Position numbers and translations under genes: made by a program. A stretch of 25,816 nt of DNA from positions 1 to 25,816 of the IMG/VR virus record IMGVR_UViG_3300017917_004041; one strand, given 5' to 3'. Origin of the DNA: a virus. Each line of letters begins with the position of its first letter. Within the stretch, counting starts at the first letter, position 1. This document shows positions 1-7,863 of the stretch, one piece after another. The notes below the pieces were generated by a model that searched no databases, was not told the origin of the DNA, and saw only the letters and a list, made by a program, of their open reading frames with translations.

Positions 1-531
1 ACAGGTTTCCATATAGATAGTGGCTCAAATGCGACAATCAGTGGAAGTTTAGCAATCAGTGGAACTTTCAATGCAGATTTACAACAAGGATATGTTTGGG
101 TAGGTAATGGTAACAATAGATTAACAACAGTTGCTACTTCATCATTCACTGATGTAACATTCCCATATACAGGAAGTGCAATAATTAGTGGTAGTTTAGA
201 AATCACTGGTAGTGCAAGAGGAAATGTAGTAGCATTATCTATTACATCCAATACTGCATCTATGGACTTGAGTTCTGCTAACTACTTTACTTTAACTTTA
301 GCTGATACTGCTACAACACACATTACGGCAACAAATATAAAACCAGGAACATCCGCAACGTTGGTTATTACAACCGGAACTAACTCATCTGCATCATTGG
401 CGCCAATATTATTGGAACCATCTGGTAGTGAGTATGTTGCAACAAACGGAAGTTCTAAAAAAGATGTATTATCATTTGTAGCAGTAGATACAACTAATTT
501 ATTTGTAGTATCAACTAAAAATATGATATAA
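1..531 (+). CDS. Fibre-like virion structural protein, C-terminal part
   Basis: The reading frame is open from base 1, so the true start lies outside the window; 176 residues are visible. An in-frame ATG at 262 is internal because the same low-complexity style continues upstream of it. The sequence is rich in Gly, Ser and Thr, with repeated GSL-I-SG/TG units (for example SGSLEITGS) typical of beta-solenoid or fibre stalk segments. The last 90 residues carry HITATNIKPG and LVITTGTNSSAS stretches that I associate with C-terminal ends of tail or appendage proteins in phages of Bacteroidota. There are no Cys residues and no enzyme motif. It ends in a TAATG junction that overlaps the next start by one base, suggesting translational coupling. 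The structural role is inferred from composition and context; a secreted adhesin-like role on the virion surface is equally possible. Confidence 0.6.
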   Translation, partial: TGFHIDSGSNATISGSLAISGTFNADLQQGYVWVGNGNNRLTTVATSSFTDVTFPYTGSAIISGSLEITGSARGNVVALSITSNTASMDLSSANYFTLTLADTATTHITATNIKPGTSATLVITTGTNSSASLAPILLEPSGSEYVATNGSSKKDVLSFVAVDTTNLFVVSTKNMI

Positions 532-1343
532 TGATATTTCAAAACTTTGGATTTAATCAAAATTACCCAAAAGCGGTTGCACCTGTATCTACATGGACTC
601 CTGCTGACTTTACTAATATTAAATATTGGTTTACAGCAGGTGCAGGATTAACTATATCAGGTAGTTGGGCAAACGGTTGGACAGACCAGATAAGTTCAGT
701 AACAATGACAACTGGTTCTGCAGCAGCAGGAAGAACTGCACCATTGTATATCGCTTCATCATCAGAAATGAATAATCAGCCAGTATTATTATTCAATAGT
801 GGCTCTATTACAACAAATAGATTGCAAGTTGAAGTATCTACTGGTATTGCATCTACTGATGATTTAACAGTAATTGGTATTTTCAAACCAAAACAAAATT
901 CAAATGGTGATTATCAGGTTTATGGAGGTATTGGTGTAAATACAACAGCAAACTATGAAACTGCTATGTATCTAAACTCTCCTGGTAATAATAATAAAGT
1001 TGGGGTTTATGTATTTGGTGGAGGAGTTGCAACAGATAGTAGATTTGCAACAACATATTCTGAAGTTCCTACATGGCATGCAGTAACATATGACTCATCA
1101 GCAGGTACAATTGAACAATACTTAAATTCAACAACGCCAGGTATAACAGTAACAGGTAAAGCAGTAAATCCAACAAAGAGTAATTTTAAGTTAATTGCAG
1201 GTGATTATTCAGATGGTAGTAACATTGGTATAGTACCACCTCGTAATCTATTACTTGCTGAACTAATTTACATAAAAGCAATACCATCATCACAAGAATT
1301 TAGTGATTTAGCAACATACGTAACTACAAAATACGGAACATAA
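531..1343 (+). CDS. LamG/concanavalin A-like jelly-roll virion protein
   Basis: This 270-residue protein has the look of a LamG or ConA-like lectin fold. It opens with a W-TPADF-NIKYWF segment and a GWTDQ motif, as in LamG proteins where a Trp-rich strand begins the sandwich. A central strand-rich part contains VIGIFKPKQ and TWHAVTYDSSAGTIEQYLN. The end (LLLAELIYIK-IPSSQEFSDLATYV-TKYG) is the usual 'AE-IIY...L-KYG' close of such domains. Domains of this type bind carbohydrate or serve as structural caps. The start overlaps the preceding stop by one base (TAATG), so the two are probably co-translated. Together with the upstream fibre-like gene it may form a host-binding appendage, which is inference. 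No catalytic residues of a glycosidase are evident. Confidence 0.65.
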   Translation: MIFQNFGFNQNYPKAVAPVSTWTPADFTNIKYWFTAGAGLTISGSWANGWTDQISSVTMTTGSAAAGRTAPLYIASSSEMNNQPVLLFNSGSITTNRLQVEVSTGIASTDDLTVIGIFKPKQNSNGDYQVYGGIGVNTTANYETAMYLNSPGNNNKVGVYVFGGGVATDSRFATTYSEVPTWHAVTYDSSAGTIEQYLNSTTPGITVTGKAVNPTKSNFKLIAGDYSDGSNIGIVPPRNLLLAELIYIKAIPSSQEFSDLATYVTTKYGT

Positions 1344-1408
1344 ATAAAAAATTACAACTTTTATAAAATTAGTTGTTATTATTGTATAATTTAATAAAGA
1401 AGAAAACT

Positions 1409-2149
1409 ATGAACGCAAAAAATGTTTTAAGTAAGATAATGACGTTACTTTCTAAAGATGAAGTAGAATTAACTTACGCAAAATTAAATGACGGAACAAT
1501 CGTAGAGTCTCCTACATTTGATGTTGGTGAGCCATTAGAAGTTGTTTCAGAAGATGGAGCAAAGACTCCAGCACCAGATGGTGAGCACGAATTATCTTTA
1601 AGAGATGAGTCAGGTAATGAAAACATTATCAGAGTAATCACAAAAGATGGTATCATCACTGAAAGAATGAATGTTGAATTAGCAGACGCTGACGCAGAAA
1701 CTGTAAAAGTTGAAGACATCCCACAGGCATCAGGTGATAAAGAAAAAGCTAACGAAGTTAAAGACCAAACCAATCAGGTTAAAGAAGGTACTTTATTAGC
1801 AGAAGAAACTTTAGAACCATCTGAAGATATGCCAGAAACCGATGGTGAACCATTAGGTGAAACAGAGGAAGAAAGCGAAGAACCATCTATCGAAATCGAA
1901 TTAGGTAAGAAGATGGAAGAAATGGCTTACAGAATTGAAGAAATGGAAAAGAAAATTGCTAAAATGGAAGCAATGACTCCTCCAGTAGATGAAACTGTTG
2001 TAGAAGAAGCAATGGAAGAAGAACTTCCTAAATTAGATGGAGCACCGATTGAAGAAGGTGTTAAGTTTTCAGCAGAAAAGAACAAAAATAACTTTGGTAA
2101 GAAAATTGAGAATACTCAATCTGCTTTCTTATCAAAATTGTATAAATAA
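1409..2149 (+). CDS. Putative prohead scaffolding protein
   Basis: I place the start at 1409 (MNAKNVLSKIM), because an upstream in-frame ATG at 1373 lies in an AT-rich leader with no coding character. The 246-residue product is very acidic. The N-terminal third (about 1-90) is beta-rich, with LNDGTIVES and LRDESGNENIIRV stretches. The middle is a low-complexity Glu-rich linker. About residues 165-190 form a heptad-like coiled coil (MEEMAYRIEEMEKKIAKME). The last 30 residues are basic (KKIENTQSAFLSKLYK), as is usual for scaffolds that contact capsid protein through the C-terminus. It sits 32 bases before the major capsid gene, the classical scaffold position. Acidic coil plus basic tail plus position support the call; no sequence motif is diagnostic. 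A protease site within it is not obvious. Confidence 0.65.
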   Translation: MNAKNVLSKIMTLLSKDEVELTYAKLNDGTIVESPTFDVGEPLEVVSEDGAKTPAPDGEHELSLRDESGNENIIRVITKDGIITERMNVELADADAETVKVEDIPQASGDKEKANEVKDQTNQVKEGTLLAEETLEPSEDMPETDGEPLGETEEESEEPSIEIELGKKMEEMAYRIEEMEKKIAKMEAMTPPVDETVVEEAMEEELPKLDGAPIEEGVKFSAEKNKNNFGKKIENTQSAFLSKLYK

Positions 2150-2181
2150 AATATTATTAACTAATTACAAAGTATTACAAA

Positions 2182-3153
2182 ATGAAAGCAAAACAAAACT
2201 TTGCATTACCTACAATCAGTAACTCTACCTATGCAGGTGAGGCAGCAAGTGGGTACATTGCAGCAGCATTATTGAGCGCTAGAACTTTGGATAACAAATT
2301 AGTAACTATCATGCCAAACGTGAAGTACAAATCTGTAATCCAAAAATTAGACGTTTCAGGTATCGTACAAGATGCATCATGTGATTTTACTACTTCAGGT
2401 TCAGTAGCAATTTCAGAACAAATTTTAGAACCAAAAGAATTACAAGTAAACTTACAATTATGTAAGCAAGAGTTCGTAGACTCATGGGAAGCTTTACAGT
2501 TAGGATTTTCAGCATTTGACCAAATCCCTGCTAACTTCAACGATTTCTTGGTATCTTACGTAGGTGGTAAAGTAGCAGAAGCAACTGAAAGAAGCATCTG
2601 GCAAGGTAACGGTTCATTGAACGGTGAATTCCAAGGTTTCCAAACTGCATTATCTGCATCTATCGCAGCAGGTGGAGCAACAGCTGTATTAGCAGCTAAA
2701 TCTGGTTCAACAATCATCTCTGGTTCAGTAACTTCAGCTAACGTATTATCTGTATTGAACTCTGTTGTTGATACTATCCCTGCAACTGTTTACGGTAAAG
2801 AGGATTTATTATTATACGTTCCAACTAACGTAGCAAAAGCTTACCAACAAGCATTAGCAGGTGGAGCAGTAGGTGCTAACGGATGGAACAACCAATTAAA
2901 CGTTGGTGAAAAACCATTCAACTTCAACGGTATTGAAATCGTATTGTGCCCAGGTATGAGCGATAGCAAAATCGTAGCAGCTCAAAAATCTAACTTATTC
3001 TTCGGTACAGGTTTATTATCTGACCATAACGAAGTTAAAGTTTTAGATATGGCTAACATTGATGGTTCTCAAAATTACAGAATTATTATGAGATATACAG
3101 CTGGTACTCAATTCGGTATCGGTCAAGACATCGTATATTACGGAGCATACTAA
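2182..3153 (+). CDS. Major capsid protein
   Basis: This 323-residue protein matches the capsid protein type of Bacteroidota phages, with an expected HK97 fold. Recognisable stretches are VTIMPNVKYK, DASCDFTTSG, ILEPKELQVNLQLCKQEF and YRIIMRYTAGTQFGIG near the C-terminus. It follows the scaffold gene directly and is closed by a strong intrinsic terminator at 3161. Its codon use differs from the neighbours: Asn is mostly AAC, and Tyr and Phe are often TAC and TTC, as expected for the most expressed gene of an AT-rich phage. Residues 9-32 (containing TYAGEAASGYIAAALL) closely resemble the last 23 residues of the prohead protease encoded at 17892. No long N-terminal delta domain is present, which fits use of a separate scaffold. 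Confidence 0.88.
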   Translation: MKAKQNFALPTISNSTYAGEAASGYIAAALLSARTLDNKLVTIMPNVKYKSVIQKLDVSGIVQDASCDFTTSGSVAISEQILEPKELQVNLQLCKQEFVDSWEALQLGFSAFDQIPANFNDFLVSYVGGKVAEATERSIWQGNGSLNGEFQGFQTALSASIAAGGATAVLAAKSGSTIISGSVTSANVLSVLNSVVDTIPATVYGKEDLLLYVPTNVAKAYQQALAGGAVGANGWNNQLNVGEKPFNFNGIEIVLCPGMSDSKIVAAQKSNLFFGTGLLSDHNEVKVLDMANIDGSQNYRIIMRYTAGTQFGIGQDIVYYGAY

Positions 3154-3160
3154 AAAACAC

Positions 3161-3186
3161 AGTGGGGGGTAAAACCCCCACTTTTT
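3161..3186 (+). terminator. Intrinsic terminator after the capsid gene
   Basis: A perfect 8-bp GC-rich stem (AGTGGGGG at 3161-3168 with CCCCCACT at 3175-3182) encloses a six-base loop and is followed by a T run. It starts eight bases after the capsid stop codon. It could end or attenuate transcription between capsid and the next gene, raising capsid mRNA relative to downstream genes. Confidence 0.85.
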
Positions 3187-3213
3187 AACTAACAAAATAA
3201 AACTTAAAGTATT

Positions 3214-3750
3214 ATGGCTTGTAACTTATCACAAGGAAGACAGGAAGTTTGTAAAGAAAGTATCGGTGGATTAGCCGGTGTATATTTTCTTAACTATACA
3301 ACTGGTTCCTTTACAAAAAACGGAAACGGTGAGGTAACCGCATTACCTTCTGGCTCAACAGTTTATTACTATGAATTGAAGGGCACAAGTGCATATACTG
3401 AAACAGTAAACACTTCAAGAGAGAACGGTACTACTTTCTTTTCACAAGAATTGGTATTGAACTTGAAAAAATTGACAAACGAAATGACTACTCAATTAAA
3501 GCTTATGGCTTACGGTAGACCACAAATCATCGTTTGGACTATGAACGGAGATGCATTGTTAGTTGGTGAAAGAGAAGGTGCTGACGTAACTGCAGGTACA
3601 ATTCAAACTGGTGGAGCATTGGGTGACCTTTACGGTTATTCAGTAACCTTCACAGGACAAGAACAATTACCAGCAGCGTTCTTATCTGGTTCAACAACTA
3701 CAAACCCATTCGCAGGTTTGAGTTCTCAACCAACTATTGTGTATAACTAA
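3214..3750 (+). CDS. Probable major tail tube protein
   Basis: A 178-residue beta-rich protein with no membrane segment. It has a conserved-looking core (LMAYGRPQIIVWTMNGDALLVG followed by GG-LGDLYGYSVTFTGQEQLPA) that I associate with small virion proteins encoded directly after the capsid gene in Bacteroidota phages and usually assigned to the tail tube. The C-rich codon choice (AAC, TAC, TTC) matches that of the capsid gene and suggests high expression, as expected of a tube subunit. The gene is bounded by intrinsic terminators on both sides (3161 and 3773) and has a leader resembling that of the capsid gene. Tail tube is inferred from size, fold type, expression signature and position; a capsid decoration protein is the main alternative. 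Confidence 0.55.
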   Translation: MACNLSQGRQEVCKESIGGLAGVYFLNYTTGSFTKNGNGEVTALPSGSTVYYYELKGTSAYTETVNTSRENGTTFFSQELVLNLKKLTNEMTTQLKLMAYGRPQIIVWTMNGDALLVGEREGADVTAGTIQTGGALGDLYGYSVTFTGQEQLPAAFLSGSTTTNPFAGLSSQPTIVYN

Positions 3751-3772
3751 TCAGTATAACACATCATATATT

Positions 3773-3804
3773 AAAGGGATATTCTTTTGAGTATCCCTTT
3801 TTTT
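3773..3804 (+). terminator. Intrinsic terminator after the tail tube-like gene
   Basis: A 9-bp stem (AAAGGGATA at 3773-3781 with TATCCCTTT at 3792-3800), a ten-base loop and a run of seven T (3798-3804). It lies 23 bases after the stop codon at 3750 and separates the highly expressed capsid/tube unit from the endonuclease gene that follows. Confidence 0.85.
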
Positions 3805-3805
3805 A

Positions 3806-3837
3806 TTTGTAATTATCAAATAATTTTTGTATATTAG
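3806..3837 (+). promoter_or_regulatory. Bacteroidota-type promoter for the GIY-YIG gene
   Basis: TTTG at 3806-3809, a 20-base spacer and TATATTAG at 3830-3837 fit the Bacteroidota form (TTTG upstream, TAnnTTTG-like downstream box). The same two boxes with the same spacer length recur at 21163-21194. It directly follows a terminator and ends four bases before the start codon, so the transcript would be leaderless or nearly so. Confidence 0.6.
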
Positions 3838-3841
3838 TATT

Positions 3842-4222
3842 ATGAAAAAGTATTTTGTTTATGAGTTAATTAACTCAATGGGAACTATTGAACACGTTGG
3901 TGAAAGCACAAGACCATATGAAAGATTTGCAAATCATATAAAACATAAACCACATAAAAGGAGTGGAATTGGCAAGTTTTATGGAAGACAAGATTTAATA
4001 TTGAATATAGTTTCAGTATTTGATAATAAAAAAGAAGCATATGATTATCAAATAAAATTACAGAACTCGTATGGATTGAGAAATGATAATGATACATTGG
4101 GAGATAATCCAAATGAAACTAAATTAAAAATGAGTTTAGCTAAAAAAGGTAAAGCAAGACCACAATGGGTAAAGGACAAGATAAGAGCAACTATGCTATC
4201 TAAACATATAACTATTTATTAA
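3842..4222 (+). CDS. GIY-YIG-like homing endonuclease with NUMOD3-like tail
   Basis: I choose ATG 3842 (MKKYFVYEL) over an in-frame ATG at 3827, which lies within the promoter region; this gives 126 residues. The N-terminus fits a divergent GIY-YIG nuclease: YFVYELIN (first motif), EHVGES (second motif, HVG in place of YIG), then TRPYERFANH with the expected Arg. The segment KKEAYDYQIKLQNSYG supplies the downstream Glu. About residues 95-115 (NETKLKMSLAKKGKARP) resemble the NUMOD3 DNA-binding motif. Such free-standing genes spread by cleaving alleles that lack them. It sits alone between a terminator and the next structural gene with its own promoter, as expected for a mobile insertion in the head-tail module. 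The weak first motifs leave some doubt over activity. Confidence 0.72.
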   Translation: MKKYFVYELINSMGTIEHVGESTRPYERFANHIKHKPHKRSGIGKFYGRQDLILNIVSVFDNKKEAYDYQIKLQNSYGLRNDNDTLGDNPNETKLKMSLAKKGKARPQWVKDKIRATMLSKHITIY

Positions 4223-4225
4223 AAA

Positions 4226-4259
4226 ATATATGTTATATTATAGATAAAACAACATATAT
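4226..4259 (+). promoter_or_regulatory. Inverted repeat covering a start codon
   Basis: ATATATGTT at 4226-4234 and AACATATAT at 4251-4259 form a perfect 9-bp inverted repeat with a 16-base loop. The right arm includes the first two bases of the ATG at 4258. As RNA it would hide the start codon; as DNA it could be an operator. Function is not shown. Confidence 0.45.
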
Positions 4260-4626
4260 GCTACCTTATTACGATAATCAACAAAATGCATACACCATTA
4301 GAACAGAAGCGACATCTTCTGGCACTGCATTCTTCACAATGTCATTACAGAATATGACAACACAAGAGAATTCATTCATGCAGTTTAGTGGTGGTTATCC
4401 ATACATCACATATGAACCTTATGAGAGTTTTGTTTCATTTACAGGTTCAATACCATCTGCATCAGTTGGTGAAGAATACAGAGCAACACTTATTGGAGGT
4501 TCGGAGCCTATTTGGCATGGTACATTCCAAGTATACGCTTCTCAATCTGTGGATAAAGATGTATATGAAAATAAAAATACTCAATATGTTTCGCATGATA
4601 GCGATAACGAATATATTATAATGTAA
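4258..4626 (+). CDS. Small beta-rich virion-associated protein, unknown role
   Basis: I do not recognise this 122-residue protein by name. It is Tyr/Ser/Thr-rich and strand-rich, with pieces such as SGTAFFTMSLQNM, YESFVSFTGSIPSASVGEEYRATLI and IWHGTFQVYASQ. The last piece resembles the 'W-G-I-V' strand found in small phage structural proteins that precede baseplate or neck genes. There is no signal peptide, Cys or enzyme motif. It lies immediately before the portal gene with a 4-base gap, so it is probably made with the head-tail connector set. A neck or decoration role is inference only. The start codon is inside an inverted repeat that could control translation. Confidence 0.6.
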   Translation: MLPYYDNQQNAYTIRTEATSSGTAFFTMSLQNMTTQENSFMQFSGGYPYITYEPYESFVSFTGSIPSASVGEEYRATLIGGSEPIWHGTFQVYASQSVDKDVYENKNTQYVSHDSDNEYIIM

Positions 4627-4630
4627 TAAT

Positions 4631-5914
4631 ATGGAAAATAAAAAAGCAAAACAACAGTTTTCAATAGTAAATGTAAATACTAACCAATTACCTATCATAT
4701 CTGAAGATACAAAGACAAGATTTGGTTGGGTTCCTTTTGGTGTTTATGGACACGATGATTTCTTTGATGCCGTAACTTCGGCTTACAATTATTCTACAAC
4801 CAATGCGGCTTGTATAGAAGGGATTTCAGACCTTATTTTTGGAAAAGGGTTATACACAAAGGATGAAGCATTTCAATCAATCCTGACAAAGATATTACCC
4901 CAAGAGGAGGTAAAGAGAGTTGCATTTGATTTCAAACTTTATGGTAACTCTGCATTGCAAGTATATTGGAACGATGACCATACAAGAATTGTAAAGATGT
5001 ATCACGTTCCAGTCCAACTATTGAGAGCTGAAAAGATTTATTCTAATCCACAGATAGAAAACTATTACTACTGTACAAATTGGAATGACCAAAGAGCAGT
5101 TAGAAACAAAAAGAAAATACCTGCATTTGGAACATCTACTGAAAAGATGGAAATCCTTTATATTAAACATTATTGTCCAGGTCTATATTATTACGCATTA
5201 CCTGATTGGGTATCTGCAATGCAGTTCTCATTAGCAGAAGGTGAGTTGAGTAACTTACACATCAATAACATTACAAACGGTTTCTTACCTGCTGTGATGA
5301 TTAACTTCAATAATGGAGTTCCTGCACCTGAAGAAAGACAAACAATAGAGGATTTAGTTCAAGCTAAATTCACAGGCACAGATAATGCTGGTAGATTTAT
5401 GATGTCATTTAACGATGACCCAGCAACTAAACCTACAATTGATGTAATCAACATTGATAATCTGCATGAGAAATATCAGTATGTTGCAGAATATGCTCAA
5501 GATAGAATATTGGTAGCACATAGAATTACATCACCTCTACTTTTTGGTATTAGAACACAGGCTAATGGTTTTAGTTCTCAATCAGAGGAGATGAAAACTG
5601 CTTTCAGTATTTTACAAACAATGACAATTCTTCCTTTCCAAAATGTAATCGTAAATGCTTTAGCATACGCATTAGAAAACGGTGGATATGGAGAACAACA
5701 ATTATACTTTGAACAATTAACTCCTTTGGTAATCCTTTCAACTACTGCGGAAGAAACTGGTAAAACTATTGAGGAAGTAGAGAAAGATGTAAATGAGTCA
5801 ATGGAAACTCCTACTGAAGGACAAGAAGATGCTCAAATAGAAGATAATGTAGAAATGGAACACTTCTCTATGTTAGAGTATAACGAAAAAGAATACGAAA
5901 TTTATAAATCATAA
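4631..5914 (+). CDS. Portal protein
   Basis: A 427-residue protein with the features of a phage portal of the HK97/PBSX-like type. After a variable N-terminus comes a helical segment (NAACIEGISDLIFGKGL, about 58-75), a DFKLYGNSALQVYWN strand region (about 100-115), VPVQLLRAEKI, a wing region with LYYYALPDWVSAM, and the clip-associated NNITNGFLPAVMI helix-strand. The C-terminal part has a DRILVAHRITSPLLFGI segment, which resembles the 'HR-P-LLG' segment of portal stems. The last 50 residues are acidic and poorly structured. Portals form the dodecameric ring through which terminase packages DNA. Terminase lies at the far end of this window rather than next door, which is unusual unless the genome is circular and short. 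Confidence 0.85.
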   Translation: MENKKAKQQFSIVNVNTNQLPIISEDTKTRFGWVPFGVYGHDDFFDAVTSAYNYSTTNAACIEGISDLIFGKGLYTKDEAFQSILTKILPQEEVKRVAFDFKLYGNSALQVYWNDDHTRIVKMYHVPVQLLRAEKIYSNPQIENYYYCTNWNDQRAVRNKKKIPAFGTSTEKMEILYIKHYCPGLYYYALPDWVSAMQFSLAEGELSNLHINNITNGFLPAVMINFNNGVPAPEERQTIEDLVQAKFTGTDNAGRFMMSFNDDPATKPTIDVINIDNLHEKYQYVAEYAQDRILVAHRITSPLLFGIRTQANGFSSQSEEMKTAFSILQTMTILPFQNVIVNALAYALENGGYGEQQLYFEQLTPLVILSTTAEETGKTIEEVEKDVNESMETPTEGQEDAQIEDNVEMEHFSMLEYNEKEYEIYKS

Positions 5915-5918
5915 CCAT

Positions 5919-6437
5919 ATGGCATACGCATTATTCATAACAAGAAACGATATAATTAAGAATACTCCTTTGCAGGGGGCTATTGATGCTGATGCACTTT
6001 TACCATTTGTTCGTACAGCACAAGATAAGTACTTAAAGAACCTTTTAGGAACTGTACTGTTTTTTTATTTGCAAGACCAGATAGAAAACAATACAGTAAG
6101 TTCTTTATCTTCTTATTATCAAGACCTTTTAGATGATTACATCAAAAACACTTTGATTTGGTATGCGTGTGTTGAGTATATTCCATTCTCATCTGTTCAA
6201 TTCAAATCTAATGGTGCAGTTAAACAGGCATCAGAACAGGCATCTGCTCCATCAAAAGCTGAAATTGATTATTTGTTAAATAAGGCTCTAAACAATGCTG
6301 ATTACTACGCACTTCGTTTACAGAACTATTTAATCGCATACTCAAACGAAATACCACAGTATTTAGAGTCAGTTGGAAATCAAACACAAATATATCCTGA
6401 CCAGAGTAACCAATACTTTGGTGGAATACAATTATAA
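5919..6437 (+). CDS. Head-tail connector protein (DUF6712-like)
   Basis: A 172-residue mostly helical protein. It starts with the ITRNDIIKNTPLQGAID segment, followed by a helix containing FVRTAQDKYLKNLLG, then YYQDLLDDYIKNTLIWYACVEYIPF and YALRLQNYLIAYSNEIPQYL. This pattern resembles the DUF6712/gp6-like connectors that dock under the portal in Bacteroidota phages. It follows the portal gene after four bases and precedes a tail-completion-like gene, the expected order. The SNGAVKQASEQASAPS segment is a likely flexible loop between helices. I am confident in the position and fold class, less so in the exact family name. Confidence 0.65.
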   Translation: MAYALFITRNDIIKNTPLQGAIDADALLPFVRTAQDKYLKNLLGTVLFFYLQDQIENNTVSSLSSYYQDLLDDYIKNTLIWYACVEYIPFSSVQFKSNGAVKQASEQASAPSKAEIDYLLNKALNNADYYALRLQNYLIAYSNEIPQYLESVGNQTQIYPDQSNQYFGGIQL

Positions 6438-6442
6438 TAATT

Positions 6443-7855
6443 ATGGCAAGTATCATACACAATACAGGCACTAACAATACACTGTATTACAATATTTTAG
6501 ACTACTTTAGAACGATTATGGATAACCACCCATCAATCGAAGTAGTTACGCAAGGAGATATTAGTGATATAGATACAAGAGAATACCCAGCATATCCTTT
6601 GGGTAATGTAAATATATTAGGTTCTACATTCGGTATAAACTATACTGATTGGAGTGTTCAACTTATTATAGCGGACAAGATAAAAAATAAAAACAATGAG
6701 AGTGGAGATAGAACTAATGCACAGACTATTCCTTTCTATGGAGTAGATGATGTAGTTGATATTCACGCCAACACTCTCGCTATTGTAAATGATTTAACTT
6801 CTTATACACAAAGAAGTGTAGATGGATTTGAGATTAACGAAGATATTATCTGTGAACCATTTATGGACAGATTTAATAATGGGTTAGCAGGATGGGCTGC
6901 AACGTTTACTTTAACTGTACATAACGATAGAAACAGATGTCTTTTTGATTTATTTCCAGTTGCAGTAGAAAGTGGCTCAACAACCACTACTACAACTGCA
7001 GGACCTACTACAACTACAACTGCAGGACCTACTACTACAACAACAGCAGGACCTACTACGACTACTACTACATTAGCACCAACTACAACAACTACAACTA
7101 CTGCTGGTCCAACTACTACAACAACTACATTGGCTCCAACTACTACGACTACAACAACAATAGCACCTGGTACAGTTTGTTATCCATCTGCATCATTTAT
7201 AGTATCATCTGCTGAACCTGGTAATTTAGTTTATGGTTATAATGAATGTGATGGGACATATGTTCAAATAGCAATTGGTACATTTGATACAAGTATGAGT
7301 ATAAATTTAGATGCATGTTTTATTTCTGGTACTATTGTAGGTGTTGAAGGTGATACTATTTCAAATATTCAAATTTCAGGAAGTAGTTGTGGAACATATA
7401 CACCAACAACTACAACTACTACTACAACACTTGCTCCTAACACATTCTATTATGTAGTTGAAGGTGGAGAAAGTAGTGGTGGTGTATTAACATATAAAAA
7501 TCAAAATGGTAATTTTATAACTCAAAGTTTAGCTTCTGGTGAAACAGTTTTAATTGGAGTTATGGATAATGATATTGGTATAACCGGAGCAGGTTCTCAA
7601 ATATTTAATTCTGATATACCGTATGGTACTTCTTATACACCATCATCAAATTGTACAGCGTATGATATAACAAATAATAATGTTGGTACCGGTGGAGATA
7701 TTGTAGTATTCTATGTACCTTGCAATAGTTCATCTATATCATATAAATTTGTAGATACAGGTACAACAGATACAATGTGTGCATCTTATACAGGTTCAAT
7801 TGTAATTAAGAATTCACCTACTAATGTTGTATTAACACCTACTGGCACTTGTTAA
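6443..7855 (+). CDS. Tail-completion-like protein with Thr-rich linkers and surface modules
   Basis: The first about 178 of 470 residues look like a neck or tail-terminator protein (NTLYYNILDYFRTIMDNHPSI, then YPAYPLGNV, DWSVQLIIADK and a C-terminal WAATFTLTVHNDRNRC). The rest is not expected in that family. A Thr-rich linker of TTTTTAGP and TTTTTTLAP units (bases 6979-7170) leads to a module of about 78 residues with Cys pairs. A second short linker (7399-7440) leads to a C-terminal module of about 138 residues ending in a terminal Cys (VVLTPTGTC). The same linker type occurs in the gene at 11577. A natural reading is that exposed beta-sandwich modules hang from the neck by rigid mucin-like stalks, possibly binding cells or glycans. 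The fusion point is clear from composition; the role is inferred. Confidence 0.6.
   Translation: MASIIHNTGTNNTLYYNILDYFRTIMDNHPSIEVVTQGDISDIDTREYPAYPLGNVNILGSTFGINYTDWSVQLIIADKIKNKNNESGDRTNAQTIPFYGVDDVVDIHANTLAIVNDLTSYTQRSVDGFEINEDIICEPFMDRFNNGLAGWAATFTLTVHNDRNRCLFDLFPVAVESGSTTTTTTAGPTTTTTAGPTTTTTAGPTTTTTTLAPTTTTTTTAGPTTTTTTLAPTTTTTTTIAPGTVCYPSASFIVSSAEPGNLVYGYNECDGTYVQIAIGTFDTSMSINLDACFISGTIVGVEGDTISNIQISGSSCGTYTPTTTTTTTTLAPNTFYYVVEGGESSGGVLTYKNQNGNFITQSLASGETVLIGVMDNDIGITGAGSQIFNSDIPYGTSYTPSSNCTAYDITNNNVGTGGDIVVFYVPCNSSSISYKFVDTGTTDTMCASYTGSIVIKNSPTNVVLTPTGTC
6979..7170 (+). repeat. Thr-rich linker repeat region
   Basis: Six short units of five to seven Thr followed by AGP, LAP or IAP are encoded in tandem within the tail-completion-like protein. 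Thr codons alternate irregularly between ACA, ACT, ACG and ACC, so the protein repeat is far more regular than the DNA repeat. Confidence 0.85.
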
Positions 7856-7863
7856 AGTAAATT

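Noticed and set aside
1373-1408. Earlier start for the scaffold gene
   Set aside because: The extra 12 residues come from an AT-rich leader with motif-like sequence shared with other intergenic regions, so ATG 1409 is preferred.
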